Shown in pieces: positions 18,180-27,252 of a stretch of DNA of 43,450 nt. Both the position numbers and the translations under genes were made by a program. Each line of letters begins with the position of its first letter. The first letter of the stretch is position 1. The notes under the pieces were generated by a model. The model made no database searches. It was not told the origin of the DNA and saw nothing but the letters and a program-made list of their open reading frames with translations. Source of the stretch: Clostridia bacterium (GTDB taxonomy: Bacteria; Bacillota; Clostridia; UMGS1840); the NCBI GenBank assembly GCA_017468465.1, contig JAFUIN010000005.1:1-43450 (forward strand), in the 5' to 3' direction.

Positions 18180-19043
18180 TTACGCTTTTCCAACAGAACC
18201 AAACAGTTCCATTTTTTCTTTTACGGTAGCTTTGATTGCTTCAAAGCCGGGAGCCAGCAGTTTTCTGGGGTCAAAGCCTTTGCCTTCTAAATCCTTGCCT
18301 GCTTCAATGTATTTTCTGGTAGCTTCTGCAAAAGTCAGCTGACATTCGGTATTTACGTTGATTTTGGAAACGCCCAGAGAAATTGCTTTCTGAATCATTT
18401 CAGCGGGGATACCGGTACCACCGTGAAGAACCAGAGGCATTTTGCCGGTTTTCTGCTGGATTTTATCCAGCGCTTCAAAGTTTAAGCCTGCCCAGTTTGC
18501 AGGATATTTGCCGTGAATATTACCGATGCCTGCAGCCAGCATATCTACGCCTAAATCTGCAATCATTTTGCATTCATCGGGGTCAGCCACTTCGCCTGCA
18601 CCAACAACGCCGTCTTCTTCGCCGCCGATGGAACCAACTTCAGCTTCTACAGAAATGCCTTTTGCATTTGCCATAGCGATGATTTCTTTGGTTTTCTGAA
18701 TGTTTTCGTCAATGTCGTAGTGAGAACCGTCAAACATAACGGAAGAGAAACCTGCTTCGATACATTTGATTGCACCTTCATAGCTGCCGTGGTCCAAATG
18801 CAGAGCAACCGGAACAGTAATGCCCAGGTCTTCCACCATCGCTTTTACCATAGCGGTAACAGTTTTGAAGCCGGTCATATATTTTCCTGCACCCTCAGAA
18901 ACGCCCAAGATAACGGGAGAGTTACATTCCTGTGCAGTTAAGAGAATTGCTTTGGTCCATTCTAAGTTATTGATGTTGAACTGACCAACCGCATATTTTC
19001 CTTCTTTTGCTTTTTTAAGCATTTCGCTTGCAGAAACTAACAT
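18180..19043 (-). CDS. fba: Class II fructose-1,6-bisphosphate aldolase
   Basis: This glycolytic enzyme cleaves fructose 1,6-bisphosphate to dihydroxyacetone phosphate and glyceraldehyde 3-phosphate with a catalytic zinc. At 287 residues it has the typical short class II length. Zinc-binding and catalytic segments are VALHLDHGSYE, VEAEVGSIGGEEDGV, GNIHGKYP and LVLHGGTGIP, and SKINVNTECQ binds phosphate. It has AGGAGG before the ATG, its own promoter at 19112-19140 and its own terminator. Tagatose-bisphosphate aldolase is similar, but a lone constitutive-looking gene favours the glycolytic enzyme. Confidence 0.95.
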   Translation of the reverse strand: MLVSASEMLKKAKEGKYAVGQFNINNLEWTKAILLTAQECNSPVILGVSEGAGKYMTGFKTVTAMVKAMVEDLGITVPVALHLDHGSYEGAIKCIEAGFSSVMFDGSHYDIDENIQKTKEIIAMANAKGISVEAEVGSIGGEEDGVVGAGEVADPDECKMIADLGVDMLAAGIGNIHGKYPANWAGLNFEALDKIQQKTGKMPLVLHGGTGIPAEMIQKAISLGVSKINVNTECQLTFAEATRKYIEAGKDLEGKGFDPRKLLAPGFEAIKATVKEKMELFGSVGKA

Positions 19044-19111
19044 TGTAAAAATCCTCCTCGATTTTTCGTGTATATGATATAATTTTAATACAATTTTTTA
19101 CATCGGAATAT

Positions 19112-19140
19112 ATTATACTACATTGTCAAAAAAAAATCAA
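19112..19140 (-). promoter_or_regulatory. Promoter of fba
   Basis: TTGATT (19135-19140) and TATAAT (19112-19117) on the minus strand are spaced by 17 nt, about 70 nt before the start at 19043. Confidence 0.75.
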
Positions 19141-19434
19141 ACATTTTTTCAAAAAAAATCCCGATTTTTTTATTTTCTCCGTTTATGACGAATTTCGGAA
19201 AGAATTTGAATGTTTTTCGTGTATTGTCACAAAAATGAAATTGACAGTCTGCCAAAAGCCATTAAAAATTCAACCAACAAAATGCTTTTGCTCCCGCCGT
19301 CTCAAACAAACAGCTATCGGCTGAATTTTCAAGATAAAATTGTCGCGAATGATTGACAATTCTTATATTATATGGTAAATTATTATAATAGGTATATTAT
19401 GTAATTATATATATGAAAAATAAAGGTATCCATT
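19141..19434 (+). promoter_or_regulatory. Divergent intergenic region upstream of murJ
   Basis: This stretch between fba and murJ has no gene. A plausible murJ promoter is TTGACA at 19353-19358 with TAAATT at 19376-19381 (17 nt apart); a better -10 (TATAAT, 19384-19389) is 25 nt from that -35. Two other TTG(A/T)CA-like boxes occur near 19223 and 19240. The part at 19250-19340 is more GC-rich than its flanks and I see no known element in it. Confidence 0.45.
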
Positions 19435-20952
19435 ATGAAAAAATCGATTAAAACCGTGGGCTTTATGTTTGTAATGATTCTGCTCTCCAAGGTGCTGGGT
19501 CAGGCAAGAGAAATGCTCATTGCACAGCTATACGGCTCCTCGGGAGATGCCTCCGCTTTTTACGGCGTATCGGCATTGCCCTTAAATTTATTTGATATTG
19601 TGTTTGCCTCGGCGGTAAGCTCTGCGTTTATCCCTGTTTACAACACTTATTTGGAAAAAGACGGAGAACAGGAGGGGGACCGTTTTGCCTCCGCATTCTT
19701 AAACGTCATCTTTCTGGGGTCGGTTGTATTCACGGGAATTCTGATGCTTCTTGCCTCCCCCTTGGTCAGCATTATGGCAGGCGGTCTTGTGGGACAAGTC
19801 CGCCAAACTGCAATTAAGCTGTTAGTCATTATGCTTCCCATGACGGTGTTTGCCTCCCTTGCGTTTTCTCTGGTCGGGCTTCTTCAGTCCAAGGGAGAGT
19901 TTACCATTCCTGCAATGATGAGTCTGATTTCCAATGGCGTGGTGATTTTATATTTATGCTTGGGCAACCGCTATTTCGGCATTGAAGGGTTGGCGGTGTC
20001 GCTGGTCATTGGCTGGGCACTTCAGTTTGCCATCCAGATTCCCGTTGCAAAAAAGAAGGGCTTTCACTATCAGCCTGTGCTTCGCCACGAGGGCTTGAAA
20101 ACTGTGGTAAAGCTGGCACTTCCGGTTATGGTTGGAACCTGGATTCAACCCATTTCCACCATCATCAACAACGCTTTCGGATCTTCCATTCCCGGTGCAT
20201 TGACCACGTTAAACTGGGCAAACAAGCTGTATCTCATTGTCTCCAGTGTGTTTACCGTGAGTCTGACCAACTATATTTTCCCCCGTCTGTCACGGCAGTC
20301 TGTGCAGGAGGACAGCGAAGCTTACAAAAACACGCTGAAGGTTTCGTTTTTACTGATTGTCACCGTTTTAATCCCCATTACGGTGTTGATGCTTGCATTC
20401 AAAACTCCCATTATTGAAATTGTTTATAAACGTGGTGCTTTCACCGAGAAAGACTTATATCTAACGGCAGGCGCATTCTTCTACTATTCTTTGGGCATCC
20501 CCTTTTACGGGCTGCTGGACTTGCTCAACAAAGCCTACTATGCACGAAAAAATATGCTGATTCCGTCTGTGACCGCAGCGGCGGCGATTGTATTTAACAT
20601 TGCTCTATCATTCTTCTTAAAAAGTGTCATGGCATCCTTCGGGCTTGCCCTTGCCACCAGCCTGACAGCAGTATTCATGTCGGGCATTCTGCTCATTCTG
20701 CTGAATCACGAGCTTGGATTCTTACAAAAAACAGACTTTTTTGCCATTGTGCGTTATGTCATATACGGCGCTCTGATGTTCCCTGTCTGCATTCTGTGCT
20801 ACAAGGTATTCCCCGGAAAAGAAACCCTTTTAGGAAACATCGCTGCAGTGGGCATATCTGCTTTGGCAGGACTGCTGCTATACGGCAGTTGTGTTCTGGC
20901 ATTTCAACGTGATGTCAGAGAATTTATTAAGAAAGGAATTCTGAAACGATGA
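19435..20952 (+). CDS. murJ: MurJ/MviN-family lipid flippase
   Basis: The 505-residue protein has about 14 transmembrane segments and the MOP-superfamily MurJ pattern: KVLGQAREMLIAQLYGSSGDASAF at the N-terminus with the conserved Arg of the central cavity, GLLQSKGEFTIPA, VGTWIQPISTIINNAFGS and YSLGIPFYGLLDLLNKAYYA. MurJ flips lipid II across the membrane. Because it overlaps (ATGA) a polymerase-like gene and a glycosyltransferase, an alternative role is flipping a different lipid-linked glycan. AAAGG lies 8 nt before the start. Confidence 0.93.
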   Translation: MKKSIKTVGFMFVMILLSKVLGQAREMLIAQLYGSSGDASAFYGVSALPLNLFDIVFASAVSSAFIPVYNTYLEKDGEQEGDRFASAFLNVIFLGSVVFTGILMLLASPLVSIMAGGLVGQVRQTAIKLLVIMLPMTVFASLAFSLVGLLQSKGEFTIPAMMSLISNGVVILYLCLGNRYFGIEGLAVSLVIGWALQFAIQIPVAKKKGFHYQPVLRHEGLKTVVKLALPVMVGTWIQPISTIINNAFGSSIPGALTTLNWANKLYLIVSSVFTVSLTNYIFPRLSRQSVQEDSEAYKNTLKVSFLLIVTVLIPITVLMLAFKTPIIEIVYKRGAFTEKDLYLTAGAFFYYSLGIPFYGLLDLLNKAYYARKNMLIPSVTAAAAIVFNIALSFFLKSVMASFGLALATSLTAVFMSGILLILLNHELGFLQKTDFFAIVRYVIYGALMFPVCILCYKVFPGKETLLGNIAAVGISALAGLLLYGSCVLAFQRDVREFIKKGILKR

Positions 20953-22448
20953 TAAAACTCTTCCAATCCTCTAAAATTTATGAAATCATCAGAAAAATTT
21001 ATCTCTTTTTACTGATTCCTTTTCGTGATACTTTTGTGTATAAACTGTTTATGACCGATTTGGGAAAAGACCTTTGGCAAAATTCGTTGGTTTACAAACT
21101 GATTCTTGCCATAAGAGCCCTTCTTTCCAAAATCAGCGGCTTCCTTACAGAAAGCGTAACCGTGACCTGTGTGCGGAAAGTGTTTTCCAAAACTACCTTG
21201 TCTGAAGTAATTTCCACCAGTAAAATTTTAGGTTGGTTTGGTGTGTCGGGAGAGGGCTACAGCTTCAACTTTTTTATTTTCCTCTTGCTTCTGTTCCTGG
21301 CAGGAATTTTGCCTACCATGGCAGTAGTGGGGCTGGTGCTTCTGACGTTGGCGTTCTCCTTCTTCGATTCCGACTTCAAACAGAATCTTTCCAAAACGAA
21401 ACCCATCTTCACCGATGCGCTAATTGGCTTATATTTAGTTTCTTTGGTTTGGGGCTTGTTCCTTTCCAAAGACCCGGGTAAGCTCCAAATCTTTTTGGTC
21501 TACTTTGTGTTTGTAGGATTGTACTATGGTGTGCGCTACTACATTTCTTCCGAGCGTCGGTTGATTTTAAGCGTTTCTTACTTTACCCTCTCGGGCATTT
21601 TTGTTTGCGGATACGGATTTCTGCAGTATCTTACCGGAAGCTACGAAACCACCACCTGGACCGATACCCAGCTCTTTTCCGATATTTCGGGCAGAATTTA
21701 TTCCACCTTCCAAAACCCCAATGTGTTTGGGGAATATCTTCTGTTTTTAATTCCCATTTCCATTGCCATGTTCTTAATTTCTAAAAACAAATTTCACAAA
21801 GTGGTATACGGGGGTTGTGTTCTTGCCTCCCTTGCCTGCCTCATCCTCACCTACTCCAGAGGCTGCTGGCTGGGGCTGATTGCCGGAATGGGTCTGTTTT
21901 TACTCCTTCTGTATAAAAAAACGCTGATTCCGCTGTTCTTTTTAGCTCCCTTTTCCATCTTTGTGATTCCCCAGAACATTATTAACCGCTTTTTAAGCAT
22001 CGGAAACTTAAAAGACGGCTCCACAGCATTCCGCGTGTATGTATGGAGAGGCACGGTGGATATGCTCAAAAAGCTCTGGCCCACCGGTGCAGGTCTTGGT
22101 AATTACTCTTTTGAAGTTTCTTATGCACCCTTTGCCTATATGGATATTATGGCGCCCCACTCCCACAGCTTATATTTCCATCTGCTGTCAGAAACCGGTC
22201 TGTTCGGATTTTTAGTCTTTGTATTGTTAGCCTATTTTATTTTACGCCAGCTGTTTTTAGTATATAAGCATCCCAAATCGAGAGAAATGCAGATCCTTGC
22301 CATTGCATTGGTTTCGGGCTTTGTGTCTTTTCTCATTCAAGGGTTCTTTGATAATACCTTTTATAACTACAGAATGTATATGCTGTTCTTTGCTCTGTTG
22401 AGTCTGGCGGCATCGCTATATGCAGTAGGAGGGAAAGAAAAAGCATGA
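20949..22448 (+). CDS. O-antigen ligase/polymerase-like membrane protein (Wzy_C)
   Basis: The 499-residue protein has about 11 hydrophobic segments and a soluble N-terminal 90 residues. The region after residue 230 shows the ligase signature: GRIYSTFQNPNVFGEYL, SRGCWLG, AFRVYVWRGTVDMLKKLW and PHSHSLYFHLLSETGLFG, including the His-containing extracellular loop typical of WaaL/Wzy_C proteins. It probably ligates or polymerises a lipid-linked glycan outside the membrane; the glycan is unknown. The start overlaps the murJ stop and the end overlaps the next gene, each by ATGA. Confidence 0.9.
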   Translation: MIKLFQSSKIYEIIRKIYLFLLIPFRDTFVYKLFMTDLGKDLWQNSLVYKLILAIRALLSKISGFLTESVTVTCVRKVFSKTTLSEVISTSKILGWFGVSGEGYSFNFFIFLLLLFLAGILPTMAVVGLVLLTLAFSFFDSDFKQNLSKTKPIFTDALIGLYLVSLVWGLFLSKDPGKLQIFLVYFVFVGLYYGVRYYISSERRLILSVSYFTLSGIFVCGYGFLQYLTGSYETTTWTDTQLFSDISGRIYSTFQNPNVFGEYLLFLIPISIAMFLISKNKFHKVVYGGCVLASLACLILTYSRGCWLGLIAGMGLFLLLLYKKTLIPLFFLAPFSIFVIPQNIINRFLSIGNLKDGSTAFRVYVWRGTVDMLKKLWPTGAGLGNYSFEVSYAPFAYMDIMAPHSHSLYFHLLSETGLFGFLVFVLLAYFILRQLFLVYKHPKSREMQILAIALVSGFVSFLIQGFFDNTFYNYRMYMLFFALLSLAASLYAVGGKEKA

Positions 22449-23560
22449 AGATTTTAATGGTGATTTCCGATACCAACATCGGTGGTGCGGGAAAATGGAT
22501 TTTAGAAACCTATCGCTCCATTGACAAAGCACGCTTTCTGGTGAAAGCGGTCATCCCCATCGGCTCCAAGCTGAAAGAGCTGTATGAGGGAGCCGGATTA
22601 AGTGTGATAGAATGCGGTGGAATTGATGACAAAAGCTTTTCCAAAAGCGGTGTGAAAGAGCTGTATCGCATCTTCCGGCAAGAGAAGCCGGACATTGTGC
22701 ATTCCCACGGCACCATGTCGGCAAGAATTGCGGCAAAGCTCCCCTTTGCAAATGTGAAAAAAGTAATTTACACGCGGCACAGTGTATTTGAACCAACCGG
22801 CTTTTTCACCACACCTGTCGGGAAACCAGTGAATCGTGTCATTACAGCGTTGACAGCTGACCGCATCACAGCGGTATGTGAAGCCGCAAAGAAAAACCTC
22901 ACCGACACCGGTGTGAACCCGAAAAAAATCACAGTGGTATACAACGGTGTATATGCCTTGCCGGCACCCACACCCGACCAGATAAAACAAGCAAAGGAAA
23001 AATTTGGTGTTTCGGAGAATGAAACTGTATTTTCCATCAGCGCAAGGCTGAACCCTGTGAAAGGGCACAAATATCTGGTAGAAGCGGTTCACAATATGAA
23101 ATCGAAAGAAAATGTTAAATTTTTCATTGCAGGAACCGGCTCGGAAGAGGCTGCCTTAAAAAAACAGGTTGCAGACTACGGACTGGAAGATAACATTATT
23201 TTTACCGGATTTTTAGACAATGTGTCCCAACTGCTTTATGCAACCGATGTTCTGCTTAACTGTTCCTATGGAACCGAAGCCTGCAGTCTGGCAATTTTAG
23301 AAGCAAACTCCCTTGGGATCCCCTGCATTGCCACCGACTATGGCGGAAATCCGGAGCTTGTGAAGGATGGCATCAACGGCATTTTATATCCCACCAATGA
23401 TGTGGCTGCCTTAACTGATGCATTGGAAAAAATCCAACAAAACCCGTCCCTGATAAAAGCATACGGCAACGCCGCAAAGAGAACCTATCAGGAAGGGTTT
23501 ACTGTTCAGATTATGACAAAAAATATTGAGAAAGTATATGAGGAACTGTTGTATGAATAA
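22445..23560 (+). CDS. Glycosyltransferase family 4 protein
   Basis: The 371-residue protein is a GT-B-fold retaining glycosyltransferase: an N-terminal domain with NIGGAGKWILETYRSI and DIVHSHGTMSARIAAKL, a hinge at FSISARLNPVKGHKYLVEA, and a C-terminal GT4 domain with FTGFLDNVSQLL and the EACSLAILEANSLGIPCIATDYGG E-x7-E region that holds the nucleotide sugar. Donor and acceptor are unknown. It overlaps the polymerase-like gene by 4 nt and the first DUF4330 gene by 8 nt, so it belongs to a surface glycan operon. Confidence 0.94.
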   Translation: MKILMVISDTNIGGAGKWILETYRSIDKARFLVKAVIPIGSKLKELYEGAGLSVIECGGIDDKSFSKSGVKELYRIFRQEKPDIVHSHGTMSARIAAKLPFANVKKVIYTRHSVFEPTGFFTTPVGKPVNRVITALTADRITAVCEAAKKNLTDTGVNPKKITVVYNGVYALPAPTPDQIKQAKEKFGVSENETVFSISARLNPVKGHKYLVEAVHNMKSKENVKFFIAGTGSEEAALKKQVADYGLEDNIIFTGFLDNVSQLLYATDVLLNCSYGTEACSLAILEANSLGIPCIATDYGGNPELVKDGINGILYPTNDVAALTDALEKIQQNPSLIKAYGNAAKRTYQEGFTVQIMTKNIEKVYEELLYE

Positions 23561-24020
23561 AGTTATAAAATATGTGATTGAAATCATTGTAGTTGCCGTG
23601 GTTTTGCTGGCAGCAATTTACGGAATCACCAAAATTAACACCTCTTTGACCCGAAGCAACCAAAAGGAAGTGCTCATCACCTTTGAAGCACAGGATGTGG
23701 AAGAAGCGCTTCTTCAAAAGGTGCAAATCGGTGACAACATCACCGACAATGCAAAAACCACTTATCTGGGTAAAATTGTAGCATTATCTGACCCCTATCC
23801 CTACACAGACTCTGTGGAAAATTATGAAACCAATGCCTATGTTGCGGCACAGGTTCCCAATCGTTATAACAAAGATATTACGGTTTCGGTAATGGCTGAT
23901 GTAACCGACTCTGCCATTATGGTAGGAGAAACGGAATTAAAAGTGGGTTACACCATTCCCATCATTAACGAAAAGTATATGCTGAGCAGCATCATCACAC
24001 ATTTGGAAATCAAAGAATAA
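23553..24020 (+). CDS. DUF4330-like single-pass membrane protein (first copy)
   Basis: This 155-residue protein starts MNKVIKYVIEIIVVAVVLLAAIYG, one membrane anchor, followed by an extracytoplasmic beta-rich domain with NAYVAAQVPNRYNKDITVSVMADV and GETELKVGYTIPI. It resembles the downstream DUF4330 protein (DUF4330 has a conserved RYN...TV.A block), so the pair probably arose by duplication. I chose the ATG at 23553 with GAGGAAC upstream, overlapping the glycosyltransferase stop; an in-frame ATG at 23526 would overlap more. Function is unknown; the context suggests a role in glycan export or assembly. Confidence 0.75.
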   Translation: MNKVIKYVIEIIVVAVVLLAAIYGITKINTSLTRSNQKEVLITFEAQDVEEALLQKVQIGDNITDNAKTTYLGKIVALSDPYPYTDSVENYETNAYVAAQVPNRYNKDITVSVMADVTDSAIMVGETELKVGYTIPIINEKYMLSSIITHLEIKE

Positions 24021-24038
24021 CAGGGGAGGAATGATACA

Positions 24039-24521
24039 ATGCTGAAAAACGGAAAACTCTTTGGCAAGCTCAATATATTTGATTTTGCTGTCATCTTGCT
24101 TTTATTGGTTTTGGTATTCGGAGTGGGCTATAAATTTCTGGTGTTGAATCGGGAAGAACAAAAAAACACTGTACAAATTACTTACGATTTATCTATTGAA
24201 GCGGTGCGTGATGTTACCGTAAACGCCTTTCGTGTAGGCGACACCGTATATCACTATAAATTAGACGAAGCCATAGGCAAAGTGACTGCAATCAGCACCG
24301 TCCCCGCGACCAAAGAGCTGGAAGCTCTTGACGGAACCGTGGTAATGGCTCCTGTGGAAAACCGCTACAATCTGACTGTTTCTGTGACAGGCACCGCTGT
24401 GCTGCAAGGTGACGGAAACCTGATGATGGGCAAAGCAAAAATTGTGGAAGGCACAGAACTGCGCGCCTCTACTCAACTGGCAAACTGTACTGCTGTGATT
24501 AAAAACGTACAATGGCAGTAA
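24039..24521 (+). CDS. DUF4330 family single-pass membrane protein (second copy)
   Basis: The 160-residue protein reads MLKNGKLFGKLNIFDFAVILLLLVLVFGVGYKFL, the characteristic DUF4330 opening with FGKLNIFD before the membrane helix, then an external domain with RVGDTVYHYK and VENRYNLTVSVTGTAVL. GGGAGGAA lies before the start. Its end overlaps the RluA-type gene by 10 nt. The function of DUF4330 is not established; repeated linkage to glycan genes would fit an export or assembly role. Confidence 0.85.
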   Translation: MLKNGKLFGKLNIFDFAVILLLLVLVFGVGYKFLVLNREEQKNTVQITYDLSIEAVRDVTVNAFRVGDTVYHYKLDEAIGKVTAISTVPATKELEALDGTVVMAPVENRYNLTVSVTGTAVLQGDGNLMMGKAKIVEGTELRASTQLANCTAVIKNVQWQ

Positions 24522-25402
24522 GAACTTCTCTTACCTTTCCCGCAAAAACAAGCTATAAAAAATTGGACTTTTTCTTACGCAGTAAAGGGATTTCCCGCAG
24601 ATTGATTACCGCTCTCAAATATGTTGACTGTCTGAAAATCAATGGTCAACCTGCCACAACCATTACTCCTGTTTTCGCGGGAGATGTGGTAACTTTGGTA
24701 TTCCCGCGGGAAGAAGCACTTTCCTGTGAAGCACAAGCCGGAGAACTGCATGTGCTCTATGAAGACGACGACATTCTGGCGGTGTGCAAACCCCACGGCA
24801 TTGCCACCCATCCGGCACTGGGCACAGCAAGCGGAACACTTGGAAATTTTGTGTCATACTACTACCAATCCCAGGGCTGTCCCCTTCCCTTTCGCCCGGT
24901 CAGCCGATTAGACAAAGAAACCGAAGGCCTTTTGATAATTGCCAAGCATAAGCTGGCTCACCATTCCCTTTCCCAACAGCAAAAAAACGGCTCTTTTCAA
25001 AAGAAATATCTGGCATTGGTTGAAGGTGTTCCAGCCGAAGAAAAGGGAGAAATCGACCTCCCCATCGCAAGGGAAGCCCAAGCCTCACTTCGCCGTGTCG
25101 TAAGATGTGACGGAAAGCCGGCACACACGCTCTACCGAGTGCTTTGCAGTGGAAAACACCATTCTTTGTTGGAAGTGGAACTAAAAACCGGCAGAACCCA
25201 TCAGATTCGTGTTCATCTAAGCCATATCGGTCACCCCATTGTAGGAGATCCCCTTTACGGAACTCCCGGAAAACGCTTATATCTTCATTCTTATGCTGCA
25301 AAATTTTTGCACCCCATCACAAAAGAACAAATGGAGCTGACTGCACCTTGTAACTTTGAAACCATTTTATCCAAAATAGAAAACGAGGAACCCATATCAT
25401 GA
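24512..25402 (+). CDS. RluA-family pseudouridine synthase
   Basis: The 296-residue enzyme converts uridine to pseudouridine in RNA; which RNA (rRNA or tRNA) cannot be told. It has a short N-terminal S4-like domain (residues 15-65), then the catalytic domain with PVSRLDKETEGLLIIAK, where Asp134 is the nucleophile, and LKTGRTHQIRVHLSHIGHPIVGDPLYG. No clear Shine-Dalgarno precedes the ATG at 24512, which overlaps the previous gene, so translation is probably coupled. hisA follows with an ATGA overlap. Confidence 0.94.
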   Translation: MAVRTSLTFPAKTSYKKLDFFLRSKGISRRLITALKYVDCLKINGQPATTITPVFAGDVVTLVFPREEALSCEAQAGELHVLYEDDDILAVCKPHGIATHPALGTASGTLGNFVSYYYQSQGCPLPFRPVSRLDKETEGLLIIAKHKLAHHSLSQQQKNGSFQKKYLALVEGVPAEEKGEIDLPIAREAQASLRRVVRCDGKPAHTLYRVLCSGKHHSLLEVELKTGRTHQIRVHLSHIGHPIVGDPLYGTPGKRLYLHSYAAKFLHPITKEQMELTAPCNFETILSKIENEEPIS

Positions 25403-26109
25403 TTATTTATCCCGCAATCGACATTAAAGACAACAAATGTGTCCGCCTTTGCAAAGGTGTTTACGAGGACACCACCGTATATTTTGAAAACCCTCTGGAT
25501 GCCGCAAAAAAATGGCAGCAGGAAGGCACAAGCTATCTTCATCTGGTAGATTTGGACGGCGCACGCTACAAAAAGCCCTACTGTAAAGACATTATTTTAG
25601 AAATTGCCAAGGAAACCAATCTTTTCATTGAAATCGGTGGCGGTATCAGAAGCTTTGAAACCGCAAAAGAATATTTGGAAAACGGCATCAGCCGTGTTAT
25701 TTTTGGCACTTCAGCCGTAACCGCACCCGAAGAAATTGAAAAAACTGCGCTTTGTTTCCCCGGAAAAGTTGCTGTGGGCATTGATGCAAAAGACGGCTAT
25801 GCTGCAATCGACGGTTGGATTGACACCAGTAAAATCAGCGCATTGGAGCTGGCAAAAAAAGCAGAAGCAATGGGTGCAGATACCATTATCTATACCGACA
25901 TTGCAACCGACGGAATGCTGTCAGGCCCCAACTTAAAAGCAATGGAGCAAATGAAAAACCACGTTTCCATCGATGTGATTGCCTCCGGTGGTGTCAGCTC
26001 TCTCACCGATTTAATTCACTTAAAAGAAATCGGTGTAGACGGTGCCATCGTAGGAAAAGCCATCTATACCGGAAATGTCGACCTAAAAGAAGCACTGCGC
26101 GTTATTTAA
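25399..26109 (+). CDS. hisA: Phosphoribosylformimino-5-aminoimidazole carboxamide ribotide isomerase HisA
   Basis: HisA catalyses the Amadori-type isomerisation of ProFAR to PRFAR in histidine synthesis. The 236-residue TIM barrel has catalytic Asp8 in IIYPAIDIKDNKCVRL, GGGIRS and GGVSS phosphate sites, Asp129 in AVGIDAKDG and YTDIATDGM. It is alone, with no other his gene nearby, overlapping rluA by ATGA. Either the other his genes are elsewhere or it does another sugar-phosphate isomerisation; the conserved catalytic residues favour HisA. Confidence 0.94.
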   Translation: MIIYPAIDIKDNKCVRLCKGVYEDTTVYFENPLDAAKKWQQEGTSYLHLVDLDGARYKKPYCKDIILEIAKETNLFIEIGGGIRSFETAKEYLENGISRVIFGTSAVTAPEEIEKTALCFPGKVAVGIDAKDGYAAIDGWIDTSKISALELAKKAEAMGADTIIYTDIATDGMLSGPNLKAMEQMKNHVSIDVIASGGVSSLTDLIHLKEIGVDGAIVGKAIYTGNVDLKEALRVI

Positions 26110-26143
26110 TTCAGTAAACAAAACGGAAAGGAGTATGTTAGAT

Positions 26144-27241
26144 ATGGTTCTCGAAAATTTGAAGCTATCACAATTTCGAAGCTATGACTATCTGGATATT
26201 TCCTTTTCTCCCAAAACCAACATCATTTGTGGAAAAAACGCTCAAGGAAAAACAAACATCATAGAAGCCATTCATTATTTTTCCACTTTGAAATCCCATC
26301 GATTTGTTTCTGACAAAGAACTGATTTTAACCGATAAAGATGCAGCCAAAATGCAGATTTCCTTCCAAAAGGAACAAAGTGAGCGTCTTCACAAAATGAA
26401 AATCCTATTGTCCAAAAATGCAAAACGAGAGCTTTACCATAACGAGGTGAAGGAAGATAACGCCTCTTTCCTGGGACAATTTCACTCTGTTTTGTTTTCG
26501 CCCGAAGATTTGAACCTCATCAAAGGCGATAAGGAACAGCGCAGAAAATTTTTGGATGCCGATGTGTGCCAGATTCGTCCCCGCTATTATAAAATCTTAA
26601 AATATTACAACTCGATTCTGCGTAACCGAAACAAGCTCTTAAAAGAAGAATCTCCCGACCCGGCGCTTTTTCAGGTCTATACCGAAAAGTTGGTGGAATT
26701 CGGCACAGAGGTGATTATTTACCGCGCCTTGTTTGTAGAGCGCCTAAAAGAAACTGCAAAAAAAATCTACCGTGAAATTTCCAACGGAAACGAAGAACTG
26801 ACCTTGCGCTATGAAAGCGAACTGTTTGACGAATTTGTAGAGGATCGAACTGCCATCCGCGGCTTTTTTCACGATAAACTGGAAAAAGTGCAAAAAGAGG
26901 AACAGTTGTTCCGCACCACAAGAGTTGGCCCTCACCGTGACGATCTGGAATTTTATCTGGACAATAAAAATGTAAAAATATATGCTTCTCAAGGGCAGCA
27001 GCGCACCATCATTTTGGCATTAAAGCTCTCGGAACTCCTTTTCATCAAGGAACTCACCGGCTCCTATCCTGTTCTCCTGTTGGACGATATTTTATCCGAG
27101 CTGGACCGGGAACGTCAGGAAAGCCTGTTTTCTTACATCAAAAACTGTCAGACCATCATCACCATCACCGATGCTCAAAAATTTGATGTAGCAGGTGCAA
27201 AAATCTTCACTGTAGAACAATCGGTAGTCACCGAAAATTAA
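26144..27241 (+). CDS. recF: DNA replication and repair protein RecF
   Basis: RecF is the SMC-like ATPase that helps load RecA at gaps with RecO and RecR. From the ATG at 26144 it is 365 residues: LKLSQFRSYDYLDISF, Walker A GKNAQGKTN (30-38), TTRVGPHRDDLEF, SQGQQRTIILALKLSELLFI signature and Walker B LLLDDILSELD. The in-frame ATG at 26135 is only one base from the AAAGGAG site, so the second ATG, 10 nt away, is preferred. It is separated from the usual dnaA-dnaN-gyrB setting. Confidence 0.96.
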   Translation: MVLENLKLSQFRSYDYLDISFSPKTNIICGKNAQGKTNIIEAIHYFSTLKSHRFVSDKELILTDKDAAKMQISFQKEQSERLHKMKILLSKNAKRELYHNEVKEDNASFLGQFHSVLFSPEDLNLIKGDKEQRRKFLDADVCQIRPRYYKILKYYNSILRNRNKLLKEESPDPALFQVYTEKLVEFGTEVIIYRALFVERLKETAKKIYREISNGNEELTLRYESELFDEFVEDRTAIRGFFHDKLEKVQKEEQLFRTTRVGPHRDDLEFYLDNKNVKIYASQGQQRTIILALKLSELLFIKELTGSYPVLLLDDILSELDRERQESLFSYIKNCQTIITITDAQKFDVAGAKIFTVEQSVVTEN

Positions 27242-27252
27242 GGAATCTTATT

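Noticed and set aside
26135-26143. Upstream ATG as recF start
   Set aside because: It is only one base from the AAAGGAG ribosome site, too close for initiation.
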